Source: Gammaproteobacteria bacterium (lineage in GTDB: Bacteria; Pseudomonadota; Gammaproteobacteria; Steroidobacterales; Steroidobacteraceae). From it: a stretch of 8,872 nt of DNA. A model generated the notes under the pieces. It was not told the origin of the DNA. It ran no database searches and saw nothing but the letters and a program-made list of their open reading frames with translations. A program made the position numbers and the translations under genes. Positions 1 to 6,182 of this stretch are shown piece by piece (positions within the stretch are counted from its first letter, which is position 1; each line of letters opens with the position of its first letter). Location of the stretch: NCBI GenBank assembly GCA_030043215.1, contig JASHYG010000249.1, positions 1 through 8,872 on the forward strand. Direction: 5' to 3'.

Positions 1-1068
1 GAAGTGGTTCCCTCCCAGAACAAGAACGACAAAGCGCGAGTCCTCTACGAGGCGCGAGGCGTATGTCTCATTTTGGGCCCCTGGAACTTTCCGCTCGGGT
101 TGGTCTTCGGGCCGCTCGCGGCAGCGGTGGCCGCGGGAAACTGCTGTATCGTCAAGCTCACGGACTTGTGTCCGGCGACTGCCAGAGTTGCCGGCCAGAT
201 CATCAAGCAGGCATTCGAGGAGAAAGAGGTCGCCCTGTTTGAAGGCGGTGTCGATGTGGCAACCGCATTGCTCGACCTCCCGTTCAACCACATCTTTTTC
301 ACCGGCAGCACGCGAGTGGGCAAGCTGGTGATGGCGGCGGCCGCTAAGAACTTGGCGACCGTAACGCTCGAGCTCGGAGGGAAATCTCCGGTCATCGTCG
401 ATGAAGACGCCGATGTGAAGAAGGTTGCCGCGGATCTAGCCGCAGCCAAGCAATTCAACGGCGGGCAAGCCTGCATCAGCCCGGACTACGTATTCGTCAA
501 GGAGCGACAGAAGAACGAGCTGGTCGAGGAGTTTCGAGCCAAAGTGAAGCAGAACCTGTACAGGGACGACGGGAGCATCAAGAAAGAAAGCATTGCCCAG
601 ATCGTCAACGATCAGAATTTCACCCGGATCAAGAAACTCTTCGACGATGCGGTCGCCAAGGGCGCGAAGATCGCCGTTGGCGGCACGCTGGAGCAGTCCG
701 ACCGCACGATCCATCCGACGATGCTCACCGACGTCACCCCTGACATGCAGATCATGCAGGAGGAGATCTTCGCGCCGATCGTGCCGGTGGTGACTTACAA
801 GAATATGGATGAGGCCATCGGACACATCTCGGGCCGCGCCAAGCCATTGGCGCTCTACATTTACAGCAACAATCGAAACAACGTCGACAAGATACTCAGC
901 AGAACCTCGTCGGGCGGCGTGACGGTCAACGGATTTTTCTCTCATTACCTGGAAAATCGGTTGCCGTTTGGTGGCGTGAATCAAAGCGGCATGGGCAGCT
1001 ATCACGGGTTCTTCGGGTTCAAAGCGTTCTCTCACGAGCGCGCAATCTACATACAGGAGAATCGATAG
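1..1068 (+). CDS. NAD(P)+-dependent aldehyde dehydrogenase, class-3-like (5' end cut by window)
   Basis: Oxidises an aldehyde to the carboxylic acid with NAD(P)+; expected in the cytoplasm or membrane-associated. Numbering from the GTG at position 4, the visible 354 residues carry the hallmarks of the aldehyde dehydrogenase superfamily: PWNFP with its oxyanion-hole Asn at 28, the nucleotide-binding FTGSTRVG at about 99-106, the general-base Glu123 in LELGGKSP, the catalytic Cys157 in NGGQACISP, EEIFAPI near 258, and LPFGGVNQSGMG followed by GxxGFKAFSHERA near the C terminus. The last block, with a short C-terminal tail and no long oligomerisation extension, is typical of the ALDH3/coniferyl-aldehyde-type branch. 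Family members are about 450-480 residues, so roughly 90-110 residues lie upstream of the window; the frame is open to base 1, so the GTG at 4 is not the true start. It ends in TAG and converges on the minus-strand operon 64 bp away. The substrate cannot be told from sequence. Confidence 0.95.
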   Translation, partial: EVVPSQNKNDKARVLYEARGVCLILGPWNFPLGLVFGPLAAAVAAGNCCIVKLTDLCPATARVAGQIIKQAFEEKEVALFEGGVDVATALLDLPFNHIFFTGSTRVGKLVMAAAAKNLATVTLELGGKSPVIVDEDADVKKVAADLAAAKQFNGGQACISPDYVFVKERQKNELVEEFRAKVKQNLYRDDGSIKKESIAQIVNDQNFTRIKKLFDDAVAKGAKIAVGGTLEQSDRTIHPTMLTDVTPDMQIMQEEIFAPIVPVVTYKNMDEAIGHISGRAKPLALYIYSNNRNNVDKILSRTSSGGVTVNGFFSHYLENRLPFGGVNQSGMGSYHGFFGFKAFSHERAIYIQENR

Positions 1069-1070
1069 GC

Positions 1071-1102
1071 GCCGGCCCGCTTGATGCCTTTGCCCGGCCG
1101 GC
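1071..1102. terminator. Possible bidirectional hairpin between convergent genes
   Basis: A perfect 7-bp inverted repeat (GCCGGCC at 1071-1077, GGCCGGC at 1096-1102) encloses an 18-nt loop in the short gap between the convergent aldehyde dehydrogenase and anti-sigma-like genes. The position suits a shared transcription terminator. There is no T-tract on either side and GC-rich DNA gives such repeats by chance, so this is a weak call. Confidence 0.25.
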
Positions 1103-1132
1103 CCCGGTTCGCGAATGGCCGTCCTGACGAGC

Positions 1133-1468
1133 TCAGCCGCCGCGAAGGAAGCCTCTGTTGCGGGCACGATTGAGCAACCAACAGATCAGTCCTACCACCA
1201 ACAGCGCCAGCAAGGGCCATTGCTCGCCACTTGCAGCAATCACTCTCACCGGCAGCGCCGCCAGCATGTTGAGCGGCACGATGAGTTGCGGAGCCAGCAA
1301 GCAAGCGCTGAGGAACGCAACCAGCATGGCTGCACGCCGCTGCATGTGCCGAAAACGCTCCTTGCGCTTCACCTTCTCCGCCACCACCAGGGTAAACGGC
1401 TGGCGTGGCAACTCTTCGACGCTGCGGTCGAACCAGTCCTGCAGGTCGCGCTCGTAATCTTCACTCAT
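1133..1468 (-). CDS. Small two-helix membrane protein, putative anti-sigma factor
   Basis: A 111-residue protein whose ATG lies 11 nt after the stop of the sigma-factor gene, so the two are almost certainly co-transcribed and probably translationally coupled. The N-terminal ~42 residues are charged and soluble (acidic SEDYERDLQDW, then a basic KVKRKERFR stretch). They are followed by two hydrophobic segments at about 46-74 and 83-100 and a basic tail (RARNRGF). This is the layout expected of a membrane-anchored anti-sigma factor that holds its sigma factor through a cytoplasmic N-terminal domain. The zinc-binding HxxxCxxC motif of the ZAS class is absent and I recognise no named family. The anti-sigma role therefore rests on gene position and topology. 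It could instead be an accessory membrane subunit of the same module. Confidence 0.7.
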   Translation of the reverse strand: MSEDYERDLQDWFDRSVEELPRQPFTLVVAEKVKRKERFRHMQRRAAMLVAFLSACLLAPQLIVPLNMLAALPVRVIAASGEQWPLLALLVVGLICWLLNRARNRGFLRGG

Positions 1469-1479
1469 GCGATCGCTTC

Positions 1480-2025
1480 CTAGGTCTCATAGGCCGAGAG
1501 GTAGGCGCGCAATTGGGCGCTACCTCTGCTGATATGGGATTTTATCGTGCCCAGGGGCAAGCCCGTGATCCGGGCGATGGCGCCATGGCTCAGGCCTTCT
1601 TGGTAGCTCAGCACCACACAAAGCCGGACCGCCTCACCCAACTGCGCCAGCGCGCGATCCAGATCGAGGACTATCCCCGAAGTATTCTCCACGGCATCTT
1701 CGGGCACGGCCGCATCGCGAGCCAGGCTGAACAGCGGATCCTTGCGGCGCAAATGCTTGAGCCAGGTATGCACGGCAATGGACTTCAACCAGGCAGGCAG
1801 CGCCTGCCCGGCATGCAGGTTCGGCAATGCGTCCCAAGCCTGCAACAGCACCTGCTGGGCAAGATCATCGGCCAGCGTGCGATCATGGCTCAGGCGTCGC
1901 AACAAATTGCGCAGCCACCCCTGATGCCGCTCGACCAGCACCGCGAACGCCTTCTGATTCTTGTCACGCGCCAGCAGCACCAGCAGTTCGTCGCTGGCAC
2001 TTGCATAGGCATCGGCCATCGGCAT
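1480..2025 (-). CDS. ECF-type RNA polymerase sigma factor (sigma-70 family)
   Basis: A 181-residue sigma factor of the extracytoplasmic-function type, which directs RNA polymerase to a small stress regulon. Region 2 spans about residues 26-96 (AFAVLVERHQGWLRNLL, the core-binding LADDLAQQVLLQAW, and the -10-recognition stretch around AWLKSIAVHTWLKHLRRK). A short linker leads to region 4 at about 121-176, with helix-turn-helix LSHGAIARITGLPLGTIKSH for -35 binding. Only these two domains are present, with no region 1 or 3. I chose the ATG at 2025, giving MPMADAY; a second in-frame ATG is at 2019. The frame runs open further upstream to 2151 but that part overlaps the preceding gene and is not sigma-like. 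The start lies 8 nt after the DUF6249 gene's stop and lacks a clear Shine-Dalgarno (the bases just before it read TTCCTCC), so translation probably depends on coupling to the upstream gene. Confidence 0.92.
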   Translation of the reverse strand: MPMADAYASASDELLVLLARDKNQKAFAVLVERHQGWLRNLLRRLSHDRTLADDLAQQVLLQAWDALPNLHAGQALPAWLKSIAVHTWLKHLRRKDPLFSLARDAAVPEDAVENTSGIVLDLDRALAQLGEAVRLCVVLSYQEGLSHGAIARITGLPLGTIKSHISRGSAQLRAYLSAYET

Positions 2026-2033
2026 GGAGGAAT

Positions 2034-2471
2034 TTAGTTCCGGGGCAAGGCCTTTTCGGCCTCTTTCTCCCGGTCGTATGCCTTGATGGTCCCGATCAAG
2101 ACCCAGTTGCCGTAAAGAAAGGTGAAGGCGCCAAGACCGAGCAGCGGCCAAGATAGCGCGGAACGACCCACCATCGCGACGAACGAGATGGCCAACCCGG
2201 AGATGATGAAGATAACGCCCGCCATGCCCCCCCCGTCACGGTGCTGCTCTGCGGCGGATTTCTGAACACCGGTGCCGACCGCTGCGCCAACCGGCGCAAT
2301 CAGTTTTGCGAGCAATTCGGGGTCTACTCCCGGGCCTTTTTCCAGCAGTTTCAGGGTCAGCTCGTGTCTCATCTGCTGCTTCTTGACCACCGCCCAGACT
2401 ATGGAAATGACGACCAGTGCCAGCGCCAGCCAGAAGCCAAGGCCAGTAAGTCCCAAGGGCACGCTGCTCAT
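2034..2471 (-). CDS. DUF6249-type membrane protein, first gene of the sigma operon
   Basis: A 145-residue integral membrane protein. One hydrophobic helix at about 8-29 is followed by a cytoplasmic-looking segment with RHELTLKLLEKGPGVDPELL (about 35-54), the feature that makes me place it in DUF6249. Two further helices follow at about 83-101 and 107-127, and the C-terminal tail is charged. Its ATG has a strong ribosome binding site (GAAAGGAG, 6-7 nt upstream) and it leads a three-gene operon with the ECF sigma factor and the small membrane protein. Proteins of this kind are often encoded beside ECF sigma factors, but their biochemical role is not established. A part in sensing or regulating the sigma factor at the inner membrane is inference. 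I see no convincing sigma-70 promoter in the ~100 bp upstream; a promoter read by the operon's own sigma factor is possible. Confidence 0.8.
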   Translation of the reverse strand: MSSVPLGLTGLGFWLALALVVISIVWAVVKKQQMRHELTLKLLEKGPGVDPELLAKLIAPVGAAVGTGVQKSAAEQHRDGGGMAGVIFIISGLAISFVAMVGRSALSWPLLGLGAFTFLYGNWVLIGTIKAYDREKEAEKALPRN

Positions 2472-2552
2472 GCCGATCTCCTTTCAATTTTGAGGCTCAC
2501 ATCGTAAAGACCCCACCTGGCGCCCGTTTGGATGCACTCGCAGGAGATACTT

Positions 2553-2590
2553 TTAGCGGAGACGCGGGATCGCGCCGACCAGCCCGCTAA
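2553..2590 (-). terminator. Possible hairpin downstream of the MerR gene
   Basis: A perfect 7-bp inverted repeat (TTAGCGG at 2553-2559 and CCGCTAA at 2584-2590) lies just past the MerR gene's stop and before the DUF6249 gene. Read on the minus strand the second arm runs into four A residues rather than T residues, so it is not a classical intrinsic terminator. The 24-nt interior can form further GC pairs. It could separate the two minus-strand units, but support is weak. The rest of the 2472-2600 gap shows only the DUF6249 ribosome binding site. Confidence 0.2.
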
Positions 2591-2600
2591 TCGAGCTTCA

Positions 2601-3386
2601 CTACCGATCGGCCAGGTCGCCCCATCTCTTCGCGTGGAGTCTCATGGCGCTCGCGAGGTATTCGGCAAAGCCCCTCTCGATGCGCTCGTACCGCGCCACG
2701 AAGTCCGGATGACTCAGGTACAGATCCGCAAGGCCCGAATAAGCTTCCGCTCGGCAGGGCCGACCCCACATCAGCGCTACCCAGCTGCGATGACGTTTGA
2801 TCAGGACATCGACCCCATCGGACGCGGGATCGATCCCCTGGCGTAGTGCCCCGGCCAGAGCCTGCTCCACCTCCTGCAGTTCCTTTCCCATGGCCTCTTT
2901 CTCGGCGGCAGACAATTTTGCGTAGGACTTCCGGGCGGACTCGATGCCCACGCGCATGGGTTCGCCATATCGCTCGATCAACCAGGCCTCATATCCGGCC
3001 TGCTTCTCCGGGCTGAAGCCCCTGTACAGATCTGCGTTCGCCATGAGTCTCTCTCCCTTTAGATCCTCGATCGTGCGGTCGATCGTCTCGATGAGGACTC
3101 GATAGCGTTCCCGCTCCGCCTCGAGCTTCTCGCGATGCTGGCTCAGGACGCCGATCTGATCCTTGCCCTCGAGATCGAGCAGCTCGGCGATGGAGCCCAG
3201 CGGCACACCCAGCTCTCGATGGAACAGGATCCGCTGCAGACGGAGCAGTTCCTCGCGCCCGTAGTACCGGTAGCCGTTTGCACCCACGGAGGCCGGCGTC
3301 AGCAGCCCGATCTCGTCGTAGTGGTGCAACGTGCGCACCGTGACGCCCGAGATCGCCGCGAGCTGCTTGACGGTGAGCTCCTTCAT
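2601..3386 (-). CDS. MerR-family transcriptional regulator with TipAS antibiotic-recognition domain
   Basis: A 261-residue drug-responsive transcription regulator. The N-terminal ~70 residues form the MerR winged helix-turn-helix (LTVKQLAAISGVTVRTLHHYDEIGLL, then NGYRYY and ELLRLQRILFHRELGVPLGSI). A charged helix at about 76-112 is the expected dimerising coiled coil. Residues ~140-255 match the TipAS domain, which in TipAL-type proteins binds thiopeptides and other hydrophobic compounds: KRHRSWV at 197-203, Cys211, GLADLYLSHPDFVARYERI at about 218-236. Length fits the family. The ATG at 3386 has no ribosome binding site of its own and overlaps by ATGA the stop of a small leader ORF, which suggests translational coupling. 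It is transcribed divergently from an ABC permease operon, a plausible target. Self-regulation is likely from the MerR-type promoter at 3501-3531. The ligand is unknown. Confidence 0.95.
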   Translation of the reverse strand: MKELTVKQLAAISGVTVRTLHHYDEIGLLTPASVGANGYRYYGREELLRLQRILFHRELGVPLGSIAELLDLEGKDQIGVLSQHREKLEAERERYRVLIETIDRTIEDLKGERLMANADLYRGFSPEKQAGYEAWLIERYGEPMRVGIESARKSYAKLSAAEKEAMGKELQEVEQALAGALRQGIDPASDGVDVLIKRHRSWVALMWGRPCRAEAYSGLADLYLSHPDFVARYERIERGFAEYLASAMRLHAKRWGDLADR

Positions 3387-3478
3387 GGAATCCGGCGCGT
3401 ATTCCGCGGTGTGTCCACGGCCGGCTCGACGCGAGGCTTTCCGATGGTTGGCGCGGCAGCAGCGCGCAGAGTAGTCAT
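3383..3478 (-). CDS. 31-residue leader ORF coupled to the MerR/TipAS gene
   Basis: A 31-codon ORF beginning ATG-ACT-ACT-CTG at 3478 and ending with TGA at 3385-3383, which overlaps the regulator's ATG in an ATGA arrangement. It has a strong Shine-Dalgarno (GGGAGGA, about 5-7 nt before its ATG), whereas the regulator has none. Its start sits about 16 nt downstream of the transcription start expected from the promoter at 3501-3531. The encoded peptide (MTTLRAAAAPTIGKP then a Pro/Arg-rich tail) resembles nothing I know and has no signal or membrane segment. The most economical reading is that ribosomes loading here are needed to translate the regulator. An N-terminal extension of the regulator is excluded by the frame difference unless there is a sequencing error. 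The ORF is seen directly; its translation is inference. Confidence 0.55.
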   Translation of the reverse strand: MTTLRAAAAPTIGKPRVEPAVDTPRNTRRIP

Positions 3479-3500
3479 GCCCGTCCTCCCATTCGGCAGG

Positions 3501-3531
3501 ACTATGGACTCTGACGTTGCGTGAGGGTCAA
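3501..3531 (-). promoter_or_regulatory. MerR-type promoter and operator dyad for the TipAS regulator
   Basis: Read on the minus strand there is a -35 box TTGACC (3531-3526), a 19-bp spacer, and a -10-like CATAGT (3506-3501). A 19-bp spacer is the over-long spacing characteristic of promoters activated by MerR proteins, which twist the DNA to realign the boxes. The spacer is filled by an imperfect dyad (plus strand arms GACTCTGACG at 3507-3516 and CGTGAGGGTC at 3520-3529, 3-bp centre, 8 of 10 positions paired), the expected operator. It points to the leader ORF and the regulator, so autoregulation is the simplest inference. It may also influence the divergent permease operon. Confidence 0.75.
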
Positions 3532-3701
3532 TAGGTCATCGTACCAGGTCGCGTTAGCCGACCCCGGGACGTTTTGATCTCGTTAACTATAGCTCAGGCG
3601 GCGCGGGTCTACTCCAGACACCGTTATATTGCATGTATGCGACCCTATGCCTCTGTGGAGCATCTACGGGTCATCGGAACCTGGCTCGGGGCCGGGGGGT
3701 G
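3532..3701. other. Divergent intergenic region upstream of the ABC permeases
   Basis: About 170 bp between the MerR promoter and the first possible plus-strand leader start. It holds two AT-richer patches (3571-3592, with GTTAAC and TATAGC; and 3621-3635, with TATATT) in otherwise GC-rich DNA. Either could be the -10 region of a plus-strand promoter for the permease operon, but I find no good -35 box at 16-19 bp from them. The frame of the permease stays open through part of this region from a TTG at 3629, but the encoded residues look like non-coding, Gly/Asp-rich translation. Confidence 0.3.
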
Positions 3702-3797
3702 ATGAAGATGGATCGACGGGCGCGAAAGACCCGACGGGCAATCAACGAATGTGGGACACTCTTGCGCGGCTTTACATCCCGCGAGCGCACCACGTGA
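3702..3797 (+). CDS. Possible 31-residue leader ORF coupled to the ABC permease
   Basis: A 31-codon ORF (ATG-AAG-ATG-GAT-CGA start) that ends in TGA overlapping the GTG chosen as start of the first permease (GTGA). The peptide is strongly basic (MKMDRRARKTRRAINECGT at the N terminus). A GGGGGG run lies immediately before the first ATG; spacing would suit the second ATG at 3708 better. The same frame is open back to an ATG at 3633. It mirrors the leader of the divergent regulator but without as clear a Shine-Dalgarno, so it could be a chance ORF. Confidence 0.3.
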   Translation: MKMDRRARKTRRAINECGTLLRGFTSRERTT

Positions 3798-4939
3798 AGT
3801 TCCTTCCGCTCGTCTGGTCCGGCCTCTGGCGCAAGCCGGTGCGAACGGCGCTGATCTTCCTTCAGGTCACCGTGGCCTTTGCGCTGTTCGGCGTCCTGCA
3901 AGGCATGAAGACGGGCGTGGAAGAGGCCGTCGCGAAGGTCCGAGCCGACGTGCTGTTCGTGGGGCCGAGCGTCCAAGGCGCGGCGCGCTTGCCACTGGCC
4001 TACGTCCAGCGGCTCAAGTCGATCCCCGGCGTGCAGACGGTGTCGTTCGCCGACATCCTGGTCGGGACCTACCAGAAGCCGAACCAAGTCGTGGGAGTGC
4101 TGGCGATCGAGCCGACCGACATCTGGTCGACGCTCGTTCCGGATCTGTTCCAAGTGCTGCCCAAGGACCTCGAGGCCCTCCGCAAGACTCGGACCGGCGC
4201 GCTGATCACCGCGGACACCGGCAAGAAATACGGCTGGCACGTCGGGCAGCGGATCGCCCTCACCTCGAACACTCTGCAGAGCAACGGATCGGGAACCTGG
4301 CCCTTCGACATCGTGGGCATGGTCACGGATCACGAGATCGGGGAGGGCGGGCTCATCGTCGCCAATTACGCCTATCTGGATGAGGCGCGGGCGCAGGACA
4401 AGGGCACGGTGCGCAACTTCTACGTCGTCGTTTCCGATCCCAAGCAGGCGGAGGCCGTGAGCGACACCATCGACCGCGCTTTCGCCAACTCATCGGCCGG
4501 AACCAGCACGCATTCGTTTCGCGACGGCGCACAGCAGGAAATGCAATCGATCGGCGATGTGAATTTTGCCATCCGCGCCATCGTGAGCGCCGTGCTCGTG
4601 GCCCTGCTGTTCTCGATCTCCACCATGATGATGCAGTCCATTCGCGAGCGCACGCCGGAGCTTGCCGTGCTCAAGACCCTGGGCTTCGGCGACCGGACGG
4701 TCTTCGTCCTCGTGGCGGCGGAATCGTTGCTGGTATGCATCGCCGCGGCGCTCGCCGGCCTCGGGCTCGCGTGGTTCGCGTTTCCCCTCGCGGCGAAGTA
4801 CGTGGCGGGGCTCTCGATGCCGCTCGTGGTCGTGGAGCTCGGCGTCGTCGGGGCCGTGCTCGTGGGGCTGATCAGTGTGAGCTTGCCGGGCTATCGGGCG
4901 GCGAGGCTCAACATCGTCGATGCGCTGGCGGGAAGGTAG
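3794..4939 (+). CDS. ABC transporter permease, FtsX/MacB type (first of pair)
   Basis: A 381-residue inner-membrane permease of the MacB/LolCDE/FtsX (type VII) class. These usually work as mechanotransmission exporters with an ATPase rather than as importers. One helix at about 18-37 is followed by a large periplasmic domain (about 40-255), then three helices at about 258-281, 302-326 and 345-364: the 1+3 topology of this class. The cytoplasmic motif RERTPELAVLKTLGF at 284-298, after the second helix, matches the conserved ATPase-contacting segment. I prefer the GTG at 3794 because family members begin at the equivalent of KFLPLVWSGLWRKPVRT; in-frame upstream starts (ATG 3749, ATG 3647, TTG 3629) would add an unrelated Gly/Asp-rich stretch. 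The second permease starts 7 nt after its stop, so they are one operon. No ATPase gene is adjacent. The substrate is unknown; the divergent TipAS regulator suggests drug or toxic-lipid export. Confidence 0.9.
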   Translation: MKFLPLVWSGLWRKPVRTALIFLQVTVAFALFGVLQGMKTGVEEAVAKVRADVLFVGPSVQGAARLPLAYVQRLKSIPGVQTVSFADILVGTYQKPNQVVGVLAIEPTDIWSTLVPDLFQVLPKDLEALRKTRTGALITADTGKKYGWHVGQRIALTSNTLQSNGSGTWPFDIVGMVTDHEIGEGGLIVANYAYLDEARAQDKGTVRNFYVVVSDPKQAEAVSDTIDRAFANSSAGTSTHSFRDGAQQEMQSIGDVNFAIRAIVSAVLVALLFSISTMMMQSIRERTPELAVLKTLGFGDRTVFVLVAAESLLVCIAAALAGLGLAWFAFPLAAKYVAGLSMPLVVVELGVVGAVLVGLISVSLPGYRAARLNIVDALAGR

Positions 4940-4946
4940 ACGGATC

Positions 4947-6116
4947 GTGACGTTCTTCAAACAACTGGGGATGTTGCTGCGCATGAACCTCCTGAGCGTG
5001 CCGCAGCGCCTGGGGCTGGTGTGCACCACGGTCATCGGCGTCACGTGCGCCGTAGGCGTGCTGGTCTCCATGCTCGCGATGGGCGTCGGTGCACGGCGGG
5101 AGGCGATGGGCAACGTTCGTCCGGACCGCGCGACCCTGCTGAGCGTAGGCGCTCTGCAGCCGGGACAGAGCAGCATCCCGAAGGACACGGCCGTGCTGGC
5201 TCGCGATCTGCCCGGCATACGACGCAATGCGAGAGGTGAGCCGATCGCGGTGCCGCAGGCGTTCATGGGCATGCAGGCCCGAAAGAAAGTGTCCGGTACC
5301 TTGGTCGGCTTCACCATCGTAGGCTCCGGGGCGGACCTCACCGACTATTCCCCGGAGCTGCACCTGACCTCGGGGCGCATGTTCCGGCCTGGTCTGCGTG
5401 AGCTGATCGCGAGCAACTACTGTGCGCGCGAGTACGAGCACTTCGGCGTGGGGGACAAGCGGCTGATACAGGGCGGCGACTGGCTCGTCGTCGGGAACTT
5501 CGACCTCGGGCGCACGAGCGGGACCTGCGTCGCGTATGCCGATGCCAACACTCTGCTCTCGGCCTTCGGGCGTGACACTTACAACGAGATCAACGTGATG
5601 CTGCAATCGCCGGCAGCGTTCACGGTGCTGGACAATGCAATCAAGGCGAATCCCGTGCTCCACGTCGTGGCCAAGCGCGAAGCCGAGCTGGTCGCGGAGG
5701 GCATGCAGCAGCTGAACGGCATACTGAACTTCGTCGCCTACTTCGTTGGCGCCATCCTGGCCGTGGCGGCCACGATCGGCGCGGCCAATTCCCTGTACGC
5801 GGTGGTAGACGGCCGCCGCCGTGAGCTCGCCACGCTGCGCGCCGTTGGGTTTGGCGGCCTGCCCGTCATTGCATCGCTATTGTCCGAGGCGATGCTCCTA
5901 GCGCTTCCCGGTGCCGGGATCGGCGCGGGACTCGCCTGGCTCTTCTTCAATGGCCGGGCGGCCAGTCCCTTCGGATTTCAGTTTCACCTTGCAGTCACTC
6001 CCTCGCTGGCACTGCTGGGCATCATCTGGGCACTGTGTATGGGGCTGGTCGGCGGGCTGCTGCCGGCGGTCCGAGCGGCCCACGTGCCGGTAACCGTCGC
6101 GCTGCGCGCGACGTGA
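4947..6116 (+). CDS. ABC transporter permease, FtsX/MacB type (second of pair)
   Basis: A 389-residue partner permease with the same 1+3 topology: helix at about 23-45, periplasmic domain about 48-255, then helices at about 258-285, 305-334 and 350-374. The ATPase-coupling segment DGRRRELATLRAVGF lies at 288-302. The preferred start is the GTG at 4947 (VTFFKQLGMLLRMNLLSVPQR), with GGAAGG 10 nt upstream overlapping the end of the first permease gene. An ATG at 4920 would overlap the upstream gene and give an atypical basic N terminus. Sequence differs enough from the first permease to suggest a heterodimer, as in LolC/LolE-like systems. The 66 bp after its stop hold a hairpin and the ribosome binding site of the DUF2937 gene. 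Confidence 0.9.
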   Translation: MTFFKQLGMLLRMNLLSVPQRLGLVCTTVIGVTCAVGVLVSMLAMGVGARREAMGNVRPDRATLLSVGALQPGQSSIPKDTAVLARDLPGIRRNARGEPIAVPQAFMGMQARKKVSGTLVGFTIVGSGADLTDYSPELHLTSGRMFRPGLRELIASNYCAREYEHFGVGDKRLIQGGDWLVVGNFDLGRTSGTCVAYADANTLLSAFGRDTYNEINVMLQSPAAFTVLDNAIKANPVLHVVAKREAELVAEGMQQLNGILNFVAYFVGAILAVAATIGAANSLYAVVDGRRRELATLRAVGFGGLPVIASLLSEAMLLALPGAGIGAGLAWLFFNGRAASPFGFQFHLAVTPSLALLGIIWALCMGLVGGLLPAVRAAHVPVTVALRAT

Positions 6117-6124
6117 GTACCGGC

Positions 6125-6154
6125 GGGCGCGCACAAGCTCGTGCGGATCCGCCC
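6125..6154 (+). repeat. Interrupted hairpin between permease 2 and the DUF2937 gene
   Basis: Inverted repeat with arms GGGCG-CGCAC (6125-6134) and GTGCG (6141-6145) plus CGCCC (6150-6154), the latter two separated by a 4-nt GATC bulge. The loop is 6 nt. It has no T-tract, so it may tune mRNA stability or read-through into the DUF2937 gene rather than terminate. Chance formation in GC-rich DNA cannot be excluded. Confidence 0.3.
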
Positions 6155-6182
6155 ACCAGCCCGTCGCAGCTAGGAAGGAGCT

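Noticed and set aside
436..1167. 243-codon minus-strand ORF opposite the aldehyde dehydrogenase
   Set aside because: It is antisense to a clearly conserved enzyme, has no recognisable domain, and its His/Arg/Val-rich composition is what GC-rich DNA gives on the opposite strand.
2026..2151. N-terminal extension of the sigma factor to 2151
   Set aside because: It overlaps the DUF6249 gene by over 110 bp and adds sequence with no sigma-factor features.
1405..2156. Plus-strand ORFs opposite the sigma factor gene (1405-2037, 1827-2156)
   Set aside because: The sigma factor on the minus strand shows regions 2 and 4 clearly; the plus-strand products have no domain and are Gln/Arg-rich shadows.
3629..3793. 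N-terminal extension of the first permease from TTG 3629 or ATG 3749
   Set aside because: The added residues are Gly/Asp-rich and unlike the family, whose members start at the equivalent of KFLPLVWSGLWRKP; no clear ribosome binding site supports these starts.
4490..5663. Long minus-strand ORFs (4490-5341 and 4908-5663) opposite the two permeases
   Set aside because: They lie antisense to well-supported membrane proteins, lack family motifs and are Arg/His/Pro-rich frame shadows.
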